Assembly: GCA_964629575.1 (NCBI GenBank)
Contig: CAZVUM010000004.1
Location: 60,073-124,072 of the forward strand
DNA length: 64,000 nucleotides
From: JAYPWI01 sp964629575
GTDB lineage: Bacteria > Actinomycetota > Acidimicrobiia > Acidimicrobiales > Poriferisodalaceae
Direction of reading: 5' to 3'
Below the pieces are notes generated by a model. It made no database searches. It saw only the letters and a list, made by a program, of their open reading frames with translations, and had not been told where the DNA came from. The position numbers and the translations under genes are program-made. This document shows, in pieces, positions 35,672-44,265 of this stretch. The stretch's first letter is position 1. Each line of letters opens with the position of its first letter.

Positions 35672-35771
35672 NNNNNNNNNNNNNNNNNNNNNNNNNNNNN
35701 NNNNNNNNNNNNNNNNNNNNNNNNNNNNNNNNNNNNNNNNNNNNNNNNNNNNNNNNNNNNNNNNNNNNNNN
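35672..35771. other. Scaffold gap (100 N)
   Basis: No shared flanking sequence is visible. The right side opens directly into a 172-bp tandem repeat, so the assembly probably broke on repeat copies. The 5-prime leader of the FrnE-like gene may continue into the gap. Confidence 0.9.
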
Positions 35772-36087
35772 TGCTCCCCGTGAGGGCGCCAGGGCGGCTC
35801 GCATCGCGGCGAGCATGCTCGCGGCGACCTATCTTTCGAGCAGGGCAACAGCCGGCCGCGGCCGTGCCTGCGAGTTGTGAGCGCAGCGAACAACTCGGTA
35901 AGTGACGAGGCGCCCGTACCTCGGCGTTCGCCCTCGACAGACCTGCTCCCCGTGAGGGCGCCAGGGCGGCTCGCATCGCGGCGAGCATGCTCGCGGCGAC
36001 CTATCTTTCGAGCAGGGCAACAGCCGGCCGCGGCCGTGCCTGCGAGTTGTGAGCGCAGCGAACAACTCGGTAAGTGACGAGGCGCCC
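35772..36087. repeat. Direct repeat of 144 bp, period 172 bp
   Basis: 35772-35915 and 35944-36087 match over 144 bp and are separated by 28 bp of different sequence. Each copy contains a hairpin with arms CGAGTTGT/ACAACTCG around GAGCGCAGCGA. The first copy begins at the gap edge, so more copies may be hidden. The stretch 35647-36122 holds no convincing gene. Confidence 0.9.
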
Positions 36088-36122
36088 TGCGCCGAGGAAC
36101 GACCAGCGCAGAAAGCGACAAC

Positions 36123-37382
36123 ATGGATTTCTCGATTCCGGCCGATATCCAGCAGCTTCTCGACGAGCTCGATCAGTTCATCGAGGACGTGATCACGCCC
36201 ATCGAGAACGAGGACGACAACATCCGGTTCTTCGACCACCGGCGCGAGGACTCACGCACCGACTGGGACCGCGATGGTCTTCCCAACGCCGAGTGGGAGG
36301 CCCTGCTTCGCCGTATGCGAGAAGAGGCGGACAAGGCCGGCCTGCTGCGCTGGCATCTTCCCGCCCGCTTCGGTGGCCGTGATGGTTCGAACCTCGGCAT
36401 GGCGATCATCCGCGAGCACCTGGCCCGCAAGGGCCTCGGCCTCCACAACGATCTCCAGAACGAGAGCTCGATCATCGGCAACTTCCCCACCGTGTTGATG
36501 ATGGAGAGGTACGGCTCCGCCGCTCAGCAAGAGGAGTGGATCCCCAAGATGCTGGAGGGCAAGGCCCGTATCGGATTCGGGCTCACTGAGCCGCTCCACG
36601 GGAGCGATGCCACCTGGATGGAGACCACAGCAGTCCGCGACGGCGACGAGTGGGTGATCAACGGCGAGAAGTACTGGAACACCGGCCTGCATCACGCCAC
36701 CCACGACTACATCTTCGCCCGCACGTCGGGAAACCCGGGCGAGGGTCACGGCATCACCTGCTTCATCGTCCCCGTGGACACACCCGGCTTCAAGGTCGAA
36801 GAGTTCATGTGGACGTTCAACATGCCCACCGACCATGCCCATGTGCGTCTCACCGACGTCCGGGTCCACAACGACGACATCCTGGGCGACGAGGGTCGCG
36901 GCCTGCAGACCGCGCAGCTCTTCGTCCACGAGAACCGCATCCGTCAGGCTGCGTCGTCGGTGGGCGCCGGGCTTCACTGCATCGATGTGGCCGTCGACCA
37001 CGTCAACAACCGCACGACGTTCGGTAAGCCGCTCAGCCAGAACCAGGCCATCCAGTTCCCGCTCGCGGAGCTCTACACCGAGGCCGAGATGATCCGGGCG
37101 CTCATCTGGAAGACCGCGTGGGAGATGGACGAGGGCGTCGACTACATGGAGATCACCGACCGGGTCGCCATGTGCAACTACCGGGGCAACCGGTTCTGCT
37201 GCGATGCAGCCGACAGGGCGATGCAGAGCTGCGGCGGCTACGGGTACGGGCGCAAGTACCCGTTCGAGCACATCTACAGGCATCACCGCCGCTACAGGAT
37301 CACCGAGGGCTCCGAAGAGATCCAGATCCGAAAGGTCGCAGGCAAGTTGTTCGGCTACGCCGGGCGGGCCAAGTCGGGCTGA
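36123..37382 (+). CDS. Acyl-CoA dehydrogenase family protein
   Basis: FAD enzyme of 419 residues, different in type from the copies at 16977 and 32409. It has an N-terminal acidic helix (DELDQFIEDVITPIENEDD), LPARFGGRDGSNLGMAII, FGLTEPLHGSDATWMETTA and the hinge motif CGGYGYGRKYPFEHIYRHH followed by RITEGSEEIQIRKVAGKL. The final motif is like that of the FadE subgroup acting on large or branched acyl-CoAs. Its start is 35 bp after the 172-bp repeat. An ABC1-kinase gene follows 38 bp downstream on the same strand. Confidence 0.93.
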   Translation: MDFSIPADIQQLLDELDQFIEDVITPIENEDDNIRFFDHRREDSRTDWDRDGLPNAEWEALLRRMREEADKAGLLRWHLPARFGGRDGSNLGMAIIREHLARKGLGLHNDLQNESSIIGNFPTVLMMERYGSAAQQEEWIPKMLEGKARIGFGLTEPLHGSDATWMETTAVRDGDEWVINGEKYWNTGLHHATHDYIFARTSGNPGEGHGITCFIVPVDTPGFKVEEFMWTFNMPTDHAHVRLTDVRVHNDDILGDEGRGLQTAQLFVHENRIRQAASSVGAGLHCIDVAVDHVNNRTTFGKPLSQNQAIQFPLAELYTEAEMIRALIWKTAWEMDEGVDYMEITDRVAMCNYRGNRFCCDAADRAMQSCGGYGYGRKYPFEHIYRHHRRYRITEGSEEIQIRKVAGKLFGYAGRAKSG

Positions 37383-37420
37383 GTCTCGACGCTCAAGCAC
37401 GCCGAGCCGAGATCTCGTTG

Positions 37421-38884
37421 GTGAACAAGCTCCGGACCGCGGTCGGCCTCGCAGCCGCAACCACCGTGGCGGCTGCTGTCGCCGCGCGGCTCCAACGCCA
37501 CCTCAGACGCCCGGCGGAGAGGCCGGTCGGCGCGACTTCCCGCGCGCGCCGCAACCTCGCCATGGGCTCGCTCGTCACGCGCCGCGCCGCGGACCGGGCA
37601 GTCACTGCCGCACGCGCGCGGCTCGCAGACGATGCCGGGCGCCGGCGCCTCGAAGCGGCCCGCGAGCGACGCGACGCCGACGACGTTGTTGCATCGCTCG
37701 GCGACATGAAGGGCGCACTGATGAAGCTCGGGCAGATGGCGAGCTATCTCGATGAGGGAATGCCCGAGCCGATGCGCCACGCCCTGGCGCAGCTGCGCAC
37801 CGATGCCCCGCCGATGTCGGGCGACCTCGCCCTCACCGAGATCGAACGCGGCCTCGGCCGGCCCCTCGACGACGTCTTCATCTCGATCGATTCCGAACCG
37901 ATCGCCGCCGCCTCGATCGGTCAGGTCCATCGGGCGACCACCGTCGACGGAATCGAAGTCGCGGTGAAGGTGCAGTACCCCGGGATCGCCGAGGCGGTCG
38001 CAGCCGACCTCGACAACACCGAGACTCTCGGCTCGATCCTCACCATGGTGTTCCCTGGCCTCGATGCGAGCACCCTCGTGGAAGAGCTTCGGGCTCGCCT
38101 CACCGAGGAACTCGACTACGAGCACGAGGCGACCAACCATCGGCTCTTCGCCGACTACTACCGCGGTCACCCGCACATCTGGGTACCTGCGGTCGTCGAC
38201 GACCTGTCGACGCGGATCGTTCTGACCACCGAGTTCGTCCGCGGCACGCCGTTCGAGGCGGCTTTCGACCTCGACGAAGATCGCAGAAACCACTACGGGG
38301 AGGTTCTCTACCGGTTCGTGTTCCGCTCCCTCAACCGCCAGCACACCTTCAACGGCGATCCCCACCCGGGCAACTACATGCTCGCCGACGATGGGCGCAT
38401 GGCGTTCCTCGACTTCGGGCTGGTGAAGCACTTCGACCCCAGTGAGGTCGATCAGTTCGCCAGCCTGATTCGGGCGATGATCTCCCGCGACCACGCGACG
38501 TTTCGCCGAACCGCCGAGCACCATAAGGTGCTGCGCGCCGACGCGCCGTACTCCGATGAGGAGGTGTACGACTGGTTCTCTGGCTACTACGAGCTGATCC
38601 TGGACGAACGGGTCGTGACGGTCACACCCGAGTACGCGGGCGGGCTCCTGCGCAAGACGTTCGACGCCAAGGCAAACGAGATCCTGAAGTACGCCAACGT
38701 GCCTCCGACCTTCGCCCTGATTCAGCGCATCAACATGGGCGTGTTCAGCCTTCTCGCACGCCTGGGCGCCACCGCCAACTGGCGCCGGATCTCCGAGGAG
38801 CTGTGGGCGTGGACCGATGCCCCTCCCAGCACGCCCATCGGCGAGGATGAGGCGAAATGGCTGACCGAGCGGGAGGTGCGGTGA
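37421..38884 (+). CDS. ABC1/UbiB atypical kinase family protein
   Basis: Protein-kinase-like ATPase of about 487 residues. The family features are in order: the KxGQ motif (MKLGQMASYLDEGMPEP), the Ala-rich loop AAASIGQVHRATT, the catalytic Lys strand EVAVKVQYPG, ELDYEHEATNHRLFAD, and the catalytic and metal loop NGDPHPGNYMLADDGR plus MAFLDFGLV. The N-terminus has a hydrophobic Ala/Val stretch (AVGLAAATTVAAAVAARL) that may anchor it to the membrane. UbiB-like proteins extract or assemble lipid-soluble intermediates. GTG 37421 and TTG 37418 are both possible starts. The stop codon abuts a remnant of an amine oxidase C-terminus. Confidence 0.9.
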   Translation: MNKLRTAVGLAAATTVAAAVAARLQRHLRRPAERPVGATSRARRNLAMGSLVTRRAADRAVTAARARLADDAGRRRLEAARERRDADDVVASLGDMKGALMKLGQMASYLDEGMPEPMRHALAQLRTDAPPMSGDLALTEIERGLGRPLDDVFISIDSEPIAAASIGQVHRATTVDGIEVAVKVQYPGIAEAVAADLDNTETLGSILTMVFPGLDASTLVEELRARLTEELDYEHEATNHRLFADYYRGHPHIWVPAVVDDLSTRIVLTTEFVRGTPFEAAFDLDEDRRNHYGEVLYRFVFRSLNRQHTFNGDPHPGNYMLADDGRMAFLDFGLVKHFDPSEVDQFASLIRAMISRDHATFRRTAEHHKVLRADAPYSDEEVYDWFSGYYELILDERVVTVTPEYAGGLLRKTFDAKANEILKYANVPPTFALIQRINMGVFSLLARLGATANWRRISEELWAWTDAPPSTPIGEDEAKWLTEREVR

Positions 38885-38968
38885 CACACGGCCACCGTTC
38901 ACGGCGCCCTTCTGTCGGGCCGTTCGGCCGCAGACGACATCGCTGCAGCGGGCGCGACAACCGTCGTC

Positions 38969-39865
38969 GTGGTGGGCGCTGGAGCAGCCGGCCTCGGCGC
39001 AGCCGATCGGCTACGCCAGCATGACCTGGAGGTGACGGTCGTCGAAGCTCGATCCCGTATCGGCGGCAGGGTCTGGTCCAACGCCTCCCTCGGCGCGACC
39101 GTCGATCTCGGGGCGTCATGGATCCACGGAGTGGAGGACAACCCGCTGTCCGACCTCTCCGACGGGGCCGACATCGACAGGGTGTCGACCGACTACGACA
39201 GCTACGCCGTCCGAGATCGGCGCGGCGACCTGGTGAGCCTCGACCAGGTTCCTCCCGCTCTGCTCGAGGTCGCCGAGATCGAGCACGAATACGCGGCAGA
39301 TGCGGCAGCGCTGTCCCCCGAGGCGACCGAGGAAGGCGACGACCTGGGCGGCGGGGACGTCGTCTTCCCCGGCGGCTATGTCGAGGTCCCCGAGCAGCTT
39401 CTCTCCGGCTACGACGTGCTGCTCGACACGCACGTCGAGTCGGTCGAAGTCGACAGCCGGGCCACGGTGCGAACGGCGTCGAACGACATCGAGGCCGACG
39501 CGGTCCTGGTGACGGTGCCACTCGGCGTCCTCAAAGCGCGGTCGATCGCCTTCGTCCCCGACCTCCCCGAAGCGACGTGGGCCGCCATCGACCGGCTCGG
39601 CATGGGGCTTCTCAACAAGGTGTTCCTGGAGTTCGAGGACGTGTTCTGGGACCGTGACGCCCACTTCCTCGGGCACGTCGGACCGAGCCGGGATCGGTTC
39701 GTGCAGTGGGTCAACCTGGTGCCCGTCACGGGCCGCCCGATCTTGATGGCGTTCAACGCCGGCTCGGCCGCCGAGGCGATCGAAGAGCTGGACGACGACC
39801 AGATCGTCGCCGAGGCCCTCGAAACCCTGCGTCGCATGTACCCAGGAGAACTCAGCACCCGCTGA
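38969..39865 (+). pseudogene. Truncated flavin amine oxidase, with a misplaced C-terminal motif upstream
   Basis: The frame encodes the N-terminal two thirds of a flavin-containing amine oxidase: VVGAGAAGLGAADRL for FAD, then RIGGRVWS and TVDLGASWIHG. It stops after about 298 residues at TLRRMYPGELSTR, whereas the family is usually 430-500 long. The missing C-terminal part should contain the FAGEAT and TVHGALLSG motifs. Remarkably, TVHGALLSGRSADDI is encoded in the same frame immediately upstream (38891-38935), between the ABC1 stop and this N-terminus. The first GTG (38969) lies inside the FAD strand, so no good start remains. This looks like a deletion between tandem copies or a rearranged gene, probably inactive. 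Confidence 0.75.
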
Positions 39866-39885
39866 CTGCGGCCGACAGTTGCCAC

Positions 39886-41181
39886 ATGGCGAACTCTCCG
39901 TTCTGGCCGGCCGACCTCGATGTCCGCAGGGTCGTCGTCGTCGGCCAGGGATACGTCGGGCTTCCCCTGGCGATGGCCTCGGTCGCGGCGGGCGACGCAG
40001 TCGTCGGCTACGACGTCGACGAGACCCGTATCCAGGCGCTCCAATCCGGGGTGTCCTTCGTGGAGGACGTGCCGGACACCGAGGTCGCCGATGCCCTGTA
40101 CTCCGGCCGGTACACCGCGACATCGAATGCGGCGGCGTGCGCGGGCTTCGACATCGCGGTGATCACGGTGCCCACTCCCCTGCGAGAAGGCACACCCGAT
40201 CTCTCCTACATCGAAGAGGCGGGCCGCGTTCTCGGTCGCTTCGCCCGCCCGGGTTGCACCATCGTGCTGGAGTCCACCACCTATCCCGGTACCACCGAAG
40301 AGCTGCTCGGACCGATCATCGAAGAGGCATCCGGGCTGACGATCGGCGAGCACGTCCACCTCGGCTACAGCCCAGAGCGCATCGACCCGGGCAACGCCGT
40401 GTGGACGTTCAGGACCACGCCGAAGGTCGTGTCCGGCGTCGACGAGGAATCGCTGGCCCAAATCTCCCGCTTCTACAAGTCGATCGTGGACGAGGTCGTC
40501 GAGGTACCGGGCCCGAAGGAAGCCGAGCTGGCGAAGCTGCTCGAGAACACCTTCCGTCACGTCAACATCGCCCTCGTCAACGAGATGGCCATGTTCGCCA
40601 ACGATCTCGGGATCGACATCTGGTCGGCGATCGACGCGGCCAGCACCAAGCCCTTCGGGTACATGCGGTTCACCCCGGGGCCAGGGGTGGGAGGACACTG
40701 TCTGCCGATCGATCCGTCGTACCTCGCATGGGCGGTCGCCCGCCGGCTCGGCCACACGTTCCGTTTTGTCGAGCTGGCGAACGACGTCAACTCACACATG
40801 CCCCAACACGTCGTTGTGCGGATCGCGGCGCTCCTCAACGAGCACCGCCGAGCGGTGAACGGCAGTCGGGTTCTCGTGGTCGGGCTCGCCTACAAGAAGA
40901 ACTCGAGCGACCTACGCGAAGCGCCCGCCCTCGAGGTGGTCCGCCATCTGCTCGCCCAGGGCGCCGAGGTCGTCGCGGCCGACCCCCACGTCAGAGAGAT
41001 GCGAGGTCTACCGGCCGATGTCGCGCTGGTCGAGCTGGACGCAGCAGAGGTCGAGCGCGCCGATGCGGTCGTGGTGCTCACCGACCACGACCGTTTCGAC
41101 CTGCGAGTTGTCTCCGAATCGTCGACCCCGGTGCTCGACACGCGCCACTGCGTGAGCGGCGACGCGGTCCACCACCTCTGA
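39886..41181 (+). CDS. Nucleotide-sugar dehydrogenase (UDP-glucose/UDP-ManNAc dehydrogenase family)
   Basis: NAD-dependent enzyme of 431 residues that oxidises the C6 hydroxyl of a nucleotide sugar to a carboxylate. The Rossmann motif is VVVVGQGYVGLPLAMA, the Glu/Thr region STTYPGTTEELL and YSPERIDPGN are typical, and the catalytic Cys lies in PGPGVGGHCLPIDPSYL. The C-terminal domain has VLVVGLAYKKNSSDLREAPAL. YSPERxxPG together with GGHCxPxDP suggests the WecC/WbpA (UDP-HexNAc) branch. No glycosyltransferases lie next to it. The gene ends 13 bp before a 34-bp palindrome. Confidence 0.92.
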   Translation: MANSPFWPADLDVRRVVVVGQGYVGLPLAMASVAAGDAVVGYDVDETRIQALQSGVSFVEDVPDTEVADALYSGRYTATSNAAACAGFDIAVITVPTPLREGTPDLSYIEEAGRVLGRFARPGCTIVLESTTYPGTTEELLGPIIEEASGLTIGEHVHLGYSPERIDPGNAVWTFRTTPKVVSGVDEESLAQISRFYKSIVDEVVEVPGPKEAELAKLLENTFRHVNIALVNEMAMFANDLGIDIWSAIDAASTKPFGYMRFTPGPGVGGHCLPIDPSYLAWAVARRLGHTFRFVELANDVNSHMPQHVVVRIAALLNEHRRAVNGSRVLVVGLAYKKNSSDLREAPALEVVRHLLAQGAEVVAADPHVREMRGLPADVALVELDAAEVERADAVVVLTDHDRFDLRVVSESSTPVLDTRHCVSGDAVHHL

Positions 41182-41194
41182 GTCGATCGGGACC

Positions 41195-41228
41195 AAATAG
41201 GTTCCAGGAGCGCTCCTGGAACCTATTT
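41195..41228. terminator. 34-bp perfect palindrome, bidirectional terminator-like
   Basis: Left half AAATAGGTTCCAGGAGC, right half its exact complement, ending TATTT, so it has a short A/T-flanked stem suited to termination in both directions. It lies between two convergent genes and shares its core with the elements at 18089 and 21419. Confidence 0.75.
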
Positions 41229-41246
41229 CTTGGACCCGACCGTCCT

Positions 41247-41666
41247 TCAGTCGACGCGAGCGGTGGCGTTGCCCGTCAGAACGAACTTCTCGTCCTGGTT
41301 CGTCGTGGTGATCGTGAGGTCGATGAGCGTGTCGCCGTCCTCTTCGCGAATCGCCTCGACCTCGGCACGCGCCGTGAGGGTGTCGCCCGGCCACACCTGG
41401 TTGACGAAACGCACGCCGTAGTAGGTGAGTCGGCCGTCCCCGACGTAGTTGGTGAGCATTCGGCCCGTCATACCCATGGTGAGCATGCCGTGGGCGAACA
41501 CCGTCGGGTAGCCCGCGACCTCCGTCACGAACTTCTCGTCGCTGTGCACGGGGTTGTAGTCGCCCGACGCGCCCGCGTACTGGACGATCTGGGTTCGGGT
41601 GAGGTCCTCGACGATCTGCTCGCTGTAGGAGTCGCCGACCTTGAGTTCTGCTGCTGTGAGTGCCAT
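41247..41666 (-). CDS. MaoC family dehydratase
   Basis: Hot-dog fold protein of 139 residues. It carries the hydratase-2 motif YAGASGDYNPVHSDEKF (Asp and His of the catalytic pair) and GYPTVFAHGMLTMGMTGRML. AGGAGG precedes the ATG. It is encoded 11 bp downstream of a second hot-dog gene whose sequence lacks this motif, the usual arrangement of two-subunit (R)-3-hydroxyacyl dehydratases (HadA/HadB type) in mycolata and relatives. It would be the catalytic subunit. Confidence 0.92.
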   Translation of the reverse strand: MALTAAELKVGDSYSEQIVEDLTRTQIVQYAGASGDYNPVHSDEKFVTEVAGYPTVFAHGMLTMGMTGRMLTNYVGDGRLTYYGVRFVNQVWPGDTLTARAEVEAIREEDGDTLIDLTITTTNQDEKFVLTGNATARVD

Positions 41667-41677
41667 GTCGGTTCCTC

Positions 41678-42211
41678 CTACTGCTCGATGACCTTCTCGG
41701 TGACCACGCCGACGCCGCGAGCGGTGACGACGAGCTCCCCGTTCTGGTCGCGGTACTCGGTGACGGTCTCTGAGAACTTGAGGGTGCCCGCCCGCTTGGA
41801 CTCCTTCTCCCACTTCTCGCCGGGGAAGGTGTTGCCCGTCAAGACGTCGCCGGGCTTCAGGTGGCGGTGATAGGTGAAGTGCTGCTCCGCATGGAGCCCT
41901 CCGGCCGAGGCGCCCGACGACTTCTTCTCGCCGCCGTCGCCAGAATCGCCGCTGTCCTCGGCGGGGTCCTTGACCATGGTTCCCGAGGCGGTCCGGCCGC
42001 TGCCGAACCACTTCTGTCCGGCCTTGGGGCGCAGGAAGTAGTCGGGATCGAACTGGGCGCTGGCCTGGGCGAAGGTGGGGGGAGCGATGATGCTTCCCAC
42101 CTCGGTTCCCGCCGCGTAGTCGGCATCTTCATAGATCGGGTTGGTGTCCCCGACGGCCCGGGCGAACATCAAAATATGTGATGCCTCGACCGGAAAGCGT
42201 TCAACTGCCAT
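41678..42211 (-). CDS. MaoC N-terminal-like (FAS1-type) dehydratase subunit
   Basis: Hot-dog protein of 177 residues starting VERFPVEASHILMFARAVGDTNPIYEDADYA, the pattern of the non-catalytic MaoC_dehydrat_N/HadA-like subunit. The middle holds a low-complexity insert (DPAEDSGDSGDGGEKKSS), likely a surface loop. HAEQHFTYHRHLKPGDVLTG and the terminal GVGVVTEK belong to the fold. It should pair with the MaoC protein encoded directly downstream and act on 3-hydroxyacyl thioesters. The start ATG lies 34 bp from a direct repeat that may be an operator. Confidence 0.85.
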   Translation of the reverse strand: MAVERFPVEASHILMFARAVGDTNPIYEDADYAAGTEVGSIIAPPTFAQASAQFDPDYFLRPKAGQKWFGSGRTASGTMVKDPAEDSGDSGDGGEKKSSGASAGGLHAEQHFTYHRHLKPGDVLTGNTFPGEKWEKESKRAGTLKFSETVTEYRDQNGELVVTARGVGVVTEKVIEQ

Positions 42212-42244
42212 TGCTCCCCCTCGCTCGCTTGAGTGCAGGCGCGA

Positions 42245-42278
42245 TCATTGCAGCAAACTGCGCTCATTGCAGAAAACT
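42245..42278. promoter_or_regulatory. Direct repeat upstream of the dehydratase operon
   Basis: TCATTGCAGCAAACT (42245-42259) and TCATTGCAGAAAACT (42264-42278) differ by one base and are 19 bp apart, i.e. nearly two helical turns on one DNA face. They lie 34-67 bp before the dehydratase operon start in the 285-bp divergent spacer 42212-42496. I see no other clear element in that spacer. Confidence 0.5.
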
Positions 42279-42496
42279 CAGCGGCAGGCGACTCGTCCTG
42301 AACGAGGCGCGCGTAGAGCGACCGACGCGACACCTTACGTCCCCCAAAACGGTCACGCTGGGTAGGCGCCGGCAGCCGACAGGGTCGGCCATGATCCAGA
42401 AATTCTTCGATTCAGGCCAGCTCAGCGCGTCATCGCATGAATCACGCTGCGTGGGAACCGGTGCACTACAGTTCCTCCGTTCACGAAAGGAGCCCC

Positions 42497-44215
42497 GTGC
42501 GGCGAGCCACTGCCCTCGGTGCGCTGATCGCTCTGGCGATCGGTCTGGTTGTACTGCCCGCAAGCAGCAGTAGCTCTCCCGCGCCATCGCTTCCGCAGTC
42601 GGTGCAGCTCGCAGGCTCTCCCGACGCGACCACCGTGAGTGCTGCCGCCCGATTCGAAGCGGCTGCGGCCGTCGGGTGGCTCGATCGTCTCAACTCCTAC
42701 CGTGCAACAGCCGGACTCGCACCGCTGGCCGAGGTCCCTGCCTGGTCCGAAGCGGCACGCCTGCACTCCAACTACCTCGTCATCAACGATCGAGCTGGGC
42801 ACACCGAGGACCCCTCACTGCCCGGCTACACCCCGCAGGGTGCGGCAGCGGGCGCGAACGGCAATGTGATCAGCAGCACGGGGCAACTCGGCGAGGCCGA
42901 TGCCATCGACGCGTGGATGACGGCGCCCTTCCACGCGCTGGGGATGCTCGATCCCCGCCTCACCGCAACCGGCTTCGGCCTGGTGTCGAACCAGGCCGAT
43001 CCTGGCGTTCGGGCCGCCGCCACCCTGGACGTGATTCGCGGTCTCAACTGGAGTGTCACCTGGCCCAGCGCCCCTGTCGTATGGCCGGGGCCCTCTCAGG
43101 TCGTGCCCGTCGGCAGCTACGACGGCAATGAGTGGCCCGACCCACTCGGCGGCTGCGGTCCTGGCTGGACGGCGCCCACTGGTCTGCCGGTGATCTTCCA
43201 GATGCCCAACGTCGTGCTCAGCGCAGTCGCCTCGGTCGACGGTGTGTCGAACACCGGGGCGGTGTGTGTCGTCACCGCCGAGAACTTCGTCGCCTCGACG
43301 GCGTCGAGCCAGCAGCTCGGCCGCGATGTGTTGAAGGCACGGAACGCAGTTCTCGTGATCCCCCGCACGCCGATCGCCAACGGCCAGACCGTCTCGGTGA
43401 ACCTGCTGGCAACGCTTGTCGACGGCTCTCTCTACGAGTCCCGCACCAGCTTCTCCGTGTCGAGTGCTCCGTTTGGAGGTCGCCCGGTCTGGGCGGAGCT
43501 GACGCCCGGCGCGACCGGCTACTGGGTGGTCACAGACACCGGCCGAGTCGACGCGGCCGGCACTGCGGCCGACCTCGGTGGTGTCGACCACATCCCGCTG
43601 GTCGAGCCGGTCGTCTCGATGAAGACGACCCCCTCCGGAGCCGGATACTGGCTGTTGGCTCGCGACGGTGGCGTGTTCACCTTCGGCGACGCGGCTTTCC
43701 ATGGCAGCGCTGGCGCCGAACCGCTGCGCGGCAACACTGTCGCCATTGAGGCCACACCCACAGGGCGCGGGTACTGGATCGCAACCAACGCAGGCGAAGT
43801 GCGGGCCTACGGCGACGCAGGATGGCGTGGGGACATGTCGCCGTTCACCTTGGCCCGGCCTGTCGTCGACATCGCACGGACCCACACGGGCAACGGCTAT
43901 TGGATGGTCGCCGACGACGGCGGCGTTTTCGCATTCGGTGACGCCGCATTCCACGGGAGCGCAGGCGGCTTGCCGCTCGTGCAGCCGGTCGTCGCGCTCG
44001 AACCCACTCCGAGCGGCAACGGCTACTGGCTCCTCGCGCTCGACGGCGGAATCTTCACCTACGGCGATGCGCAGTTCCACGGAAGCGCTGGGGGCATCAC
44101 GCTCGACTCTCCCGTTCGGGCGATGAGGAGCTCGCCGTCGGGTCGGGGCTACTGGCTCATGACAGAACGCGGCCAGGTCCTTGCGTTCGGCGACGCCGTC
44201 ACCGGCTTGGGCTGA
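42497..44215 (+). CDS. Secreted CAP-domain protein with C-terminal GYW repeats
   Basis: Exported protein of 572 residues. AAAGGAG precedes the GTG at 42497; residues 1-22 form a signal peptide followed by a Ser/Pro linker. A CAP/SCP-like domain spans about 55-195 (WLDRLNSYRATAGLAPL, WSEAARLHSNYLVIND, HALGMLDPRL). A beta-rich middle follows. From about residue 335 there are six repeats of about 45 residues, each with GYWLL..DGGVFTFGDAAFHG or a variant, likely forming a beta-propeller-like domain. This repeat type is common in secreted proteins of Acidimicrobiia. Function may be adhesion or cell-surface binding (inference). It is divergent from the dehydratase operon. Confidence 0.87.
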   Translation: MRRATALGALIALAIGLVVLPASSSSSPAPSLPQSVQLAGSPDATTVSAAARFEAAAAVGWLDRLNSYRATAGLAPLAEVPAWSEAARLHSNYLVINDRAGHTEDPSLPGYTPQGAAAGANGNVISSTGQLGEADAIDAWMTAPFHALGMLDPRLTATGFGLVSNQADPGVRAAATLDVIRGLNWSVTWPSAPVVWPGPSQVVPVGSYDGNEWPDPLGGCGPGWTAPTGLPVIFQMPNVVLSAVASVDGVSNTGAVCVVTAENFVASTASSQQLGRDVLKARNAVLVIPRTPIANGQTVSVNLLATLVDGSLYESRTSFSVSSAPFGGRPVWAELTPGATGYWVVTDTGRVDAAGTAADLGGVDHIPLVEPVVSMKTTPSGAGYWLLARDGGVFTFGDAAFHGSAGAEPLRGNTVAIEATPTGRGYWIATNAGEVRAYGDAGWRGDMSPFTLARPVVDIARTHTGNGYWMVADDGGVFAFGDAAFHGSAGGLPLVQPVVALEPTPSGNGYWLLALDGGIFTYGDAQFHGSAGGITLDSPVRAMRSSPSGRGYWLMTERGQVLAFGDAVTGLG

Positions 44216-44265
44216 ACCGCACTCGCCTCGGCGATCTCGGATCGCTCGGCACAGCGGCGCCGGTT

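Noticed and set aside
36123..36500. Repeat region 35772-36087 as a promoter-borne riboswitch
   Set aside because: The hairpins are parts of tandem repeats without a conserved aptamer pattern or terminator.
38882..38935. TGA at the ABC1 stop as a further Sec codon joining to the amine oxidase motif
   Set aside because: The ABC1 protein ends at its usual place, no Cys is expected there, and the downstream motif belongs to another family.
39879..41870. Plus-strand frame of 663 codons
   Set aside because: It lies in another frame of the nucleotide-sugar dehydrogenase, which has complete family motifs.
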